Under the pieces are notes generated by a model. It saw only the letters and a list, made by a program, of their open reading frames with translations. It was not told the DNA's origin and did not search any database. Shown one piece after another: positions 6,033 through 6,951 of a DNA stretch of 6,951 nt (positions are counted from its first letter, which is position 1; every line of letters begins with the position of its first letter). Source of the stretch: Ruminococcaceae bacterium UBA5397 (GTDB lineage: Bacteria; Bacillota; Clostridia; Oscillospirales; Acutalibacteraceae); the NCBI GenBank assembly GCA_002411615.1, contig DHOF01000136.1, forward strand, positions 5,038-11,988, given 5' to 3'. Position numbers and translations under genes: made by a program.

Positions 6033-6951
6033 CTACTGAATTCTGCCAAATTGGCGTTCCAAATCTTTTCGTTTTAAAACAATAGAAACCGGACGTCCGT
6101 GTGGGCAATATCGAATGTCTGGATTCTTTTCCAGCCGCTCTGCCAGATCAGCAAGTTCCATCGGTGAACTCTCATCCCCCGCCTTGACCGCTGCTCTGCA
6201 GGCAACATTGTGATAGAGCCAGTCCTGCTTTTCGGTTGAAATATCCGTTTTATTTTGCGCAAGATATCCCGCCATCTCCATAACGGCAGAAGCTGCATCT
6301 TCAATCAGTAGAATCGGTGCGCTTCGGATTAGAACCGTCCCTGTTCCGAAGTCCTCCAGCCCGAATCCGGCCTTTTCAAACATATCGAGGTGATCAAGAA
6401 CCGCTGCATATTCATTCTTTTCCAATACAACAGGAATCGGCTGCAAAAGCATCTGCTGCGGAATTTCTCCGGATTCTCGGCGAAGCTTTTCATAAATCAT
6501 ACGCTCATGAGCCGCATGTTTATCAATTAGTAAAAGTTCGTCTTCTCCTCGTTCGAGAATAATATAAGTTCCGAACGCTTCACCTACAAGTTTCAATGTT
6601 TGCTGAGGAGGCTGAGGCTGCTCTTTTTGGACTAGTGGCGCAGAACTTTTTTCCAACAAATCTTCCGAATGCGTTTCATTTAGTTTCTCTTTCTGCGATT
6701 TTTCAAAAGAAATAGGCTCATTTTCGGGAAGAGAAGACTGCGAAGCGGGCTCTTGTAAATCTATTTGCAGTGGAGCTTGATTGTCGTCTAAAAAAGCTTG
6801 AGAATAGAAATTTTGCTTCGAGTCCTGCAGGATAGTCGGGGCTGCTTTTTGAGGAATCTGCAGCTGCTCGACAGTTCTAGTCTGTTGATAAGGCGATATG
6901 ATCTGACTTGCCGCAGACTGTAGAGGCGAAAATTTTAATACATTTGGTTTA
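6033..6951 (-). CDS. mutL: DNA mismatch repair protein MutL, linker and C-terminal domain (5' end outside window)
   Basis: MutL couples mismatch recognition by MutS to strand incision and removal. Only the last 305 residues are visible; the frame is open from the right edge (first whole codon at 6950) to TAG 6033-6035, so the ATPase domain lies outside. Residues about 1-115 of the fragment form a Gln/Ser/Glu/Pro-rich linker. The C-terminal dimerisation/endonuclease domain follows. DKHAAHERMIYE (fragment 143-154) is the DQHA(X)2E(X)4E metal-binding endonuclease motif with Lys for Gln. QQMLLQP (165-171) sits where B. subtilis MutL has its beta-clamp-binding QEMIVP. ACRAAVKAGD (250-259) and CPHGRP (282-287) supply the other metal-site motifs. 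It is thus the nicking type of MutL found in bacteria lacking MutH. The downstream neighbour miaA is typical. Identity is firm. Confidence 0.95.
   Translation of the reverse strand, partial: KPNVLKFSPLQSAASQIISPYQQTRTVEQLQIPQKAAPTILQDSKQNFYSQAFLDDNQAPLQIDLQEPASQSSLPENEPISFEKSQKEKLNETHSEDLLEKSSAPLVQKEQPQPPQQTLKLVGEAFGTYIILERGEDELLLIDKHAAHERMIYEKLRRESGEIPQQMLLQPIPVVLEKNEYAAVLDHLDMFEKAGFGLEDFGTGTVLIRSAPILLIEDAASAVMEMAGYLAQNKTDISTEKQDWLYHNVACRAAVKAGDESSPMELADLAERLEKNPDIRYCPHGRPVSIVLKRKDLERQFGRIQ

Noticed and set aside
6033..6659. A 208-aa gene starting at a TTG at 6659
   Set aside because: The frame stays open upstream to the window edge with MutL-linker-like sequence, so this TTG is an internal Leu codon of mutL, not a start.
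1..6951. CRISPR arrays, insertion sequences, tRNA/rRNA genes, phage or defence genes
   Set aside because: No regularly spaced repeats, terminal inverted repeats, transposase motifs or tRNA-like folds were noticed; almost all of the window is explained by eight housekeeping genes on one strand.

Overview
This is an ordinary, well-packed chromosomal housekeeping segment from a low-G+C Gram-positive bacterium, most likely a member of class Clostridia (Oscillospiraceae/Ruminococcaceae-like). That placement is an inference from three things: the sepF-ylmH-divIVA-ileS order typical of Firmicutes, AGGAGG-type ribosome binding sites, and protein features such as a long acidic DivIVA tail and an HLGT-type IleRS. 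No database search was possible.

All eight genes lie on the minus strand, so transcription runs from right to left. In that order they are: the C-terminal part of mutL (mismatch repair, cut by the right edge); miaA (tRNA isopentenylation); a membrane-anchored HlyD-like adaptor protein; a YggS/YlmE-type PLP-binding protein; sepF (FtsZ anchor); ylmH (S4 RNA-binding protein); divIVA (polar/septal scaffold); and the N-terminal third of ileS (isoleucyl-tRNA synthetase, cut by the left edge).

The miaA-to-divIVA block is very tight. There is a 4-nt ATGA overlap (miaA/hlyD-like), an overlap of about 23 nt (hlyD-like/yggS), a 14-nt gap (yggS/sepF), a 1-nt gap (sepF/ylmH) and an 18-nt gap (ylmH/divIVA). 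Only two gaps exceed 50 nt: 84 nt between mutL and miaA, which holds a plausible sigma-A promoter, and 66 nt between divIVA and ileS, which holds only an ileS ribosome binding site. I see no intrinsic terminator, so miaA through ileS reads as one transcription unit linking tRNA/translation functions to cell division.

I found no mobile element, CRISPR array, RNA gene or defence system, and nothing that looks like a wholly new system. The points most worth a second look are the HlyD-like protein with no transporter partner inside a division cluster, the absence of ylmG between sepF and ylmH, the Thr in the last position of the IleRS HIGH motif, and the loss of the membrane-inserting Phe in DivIVA. 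Two start sites also deserve care: divIVA should start at 1679, and miaA uses TTG.
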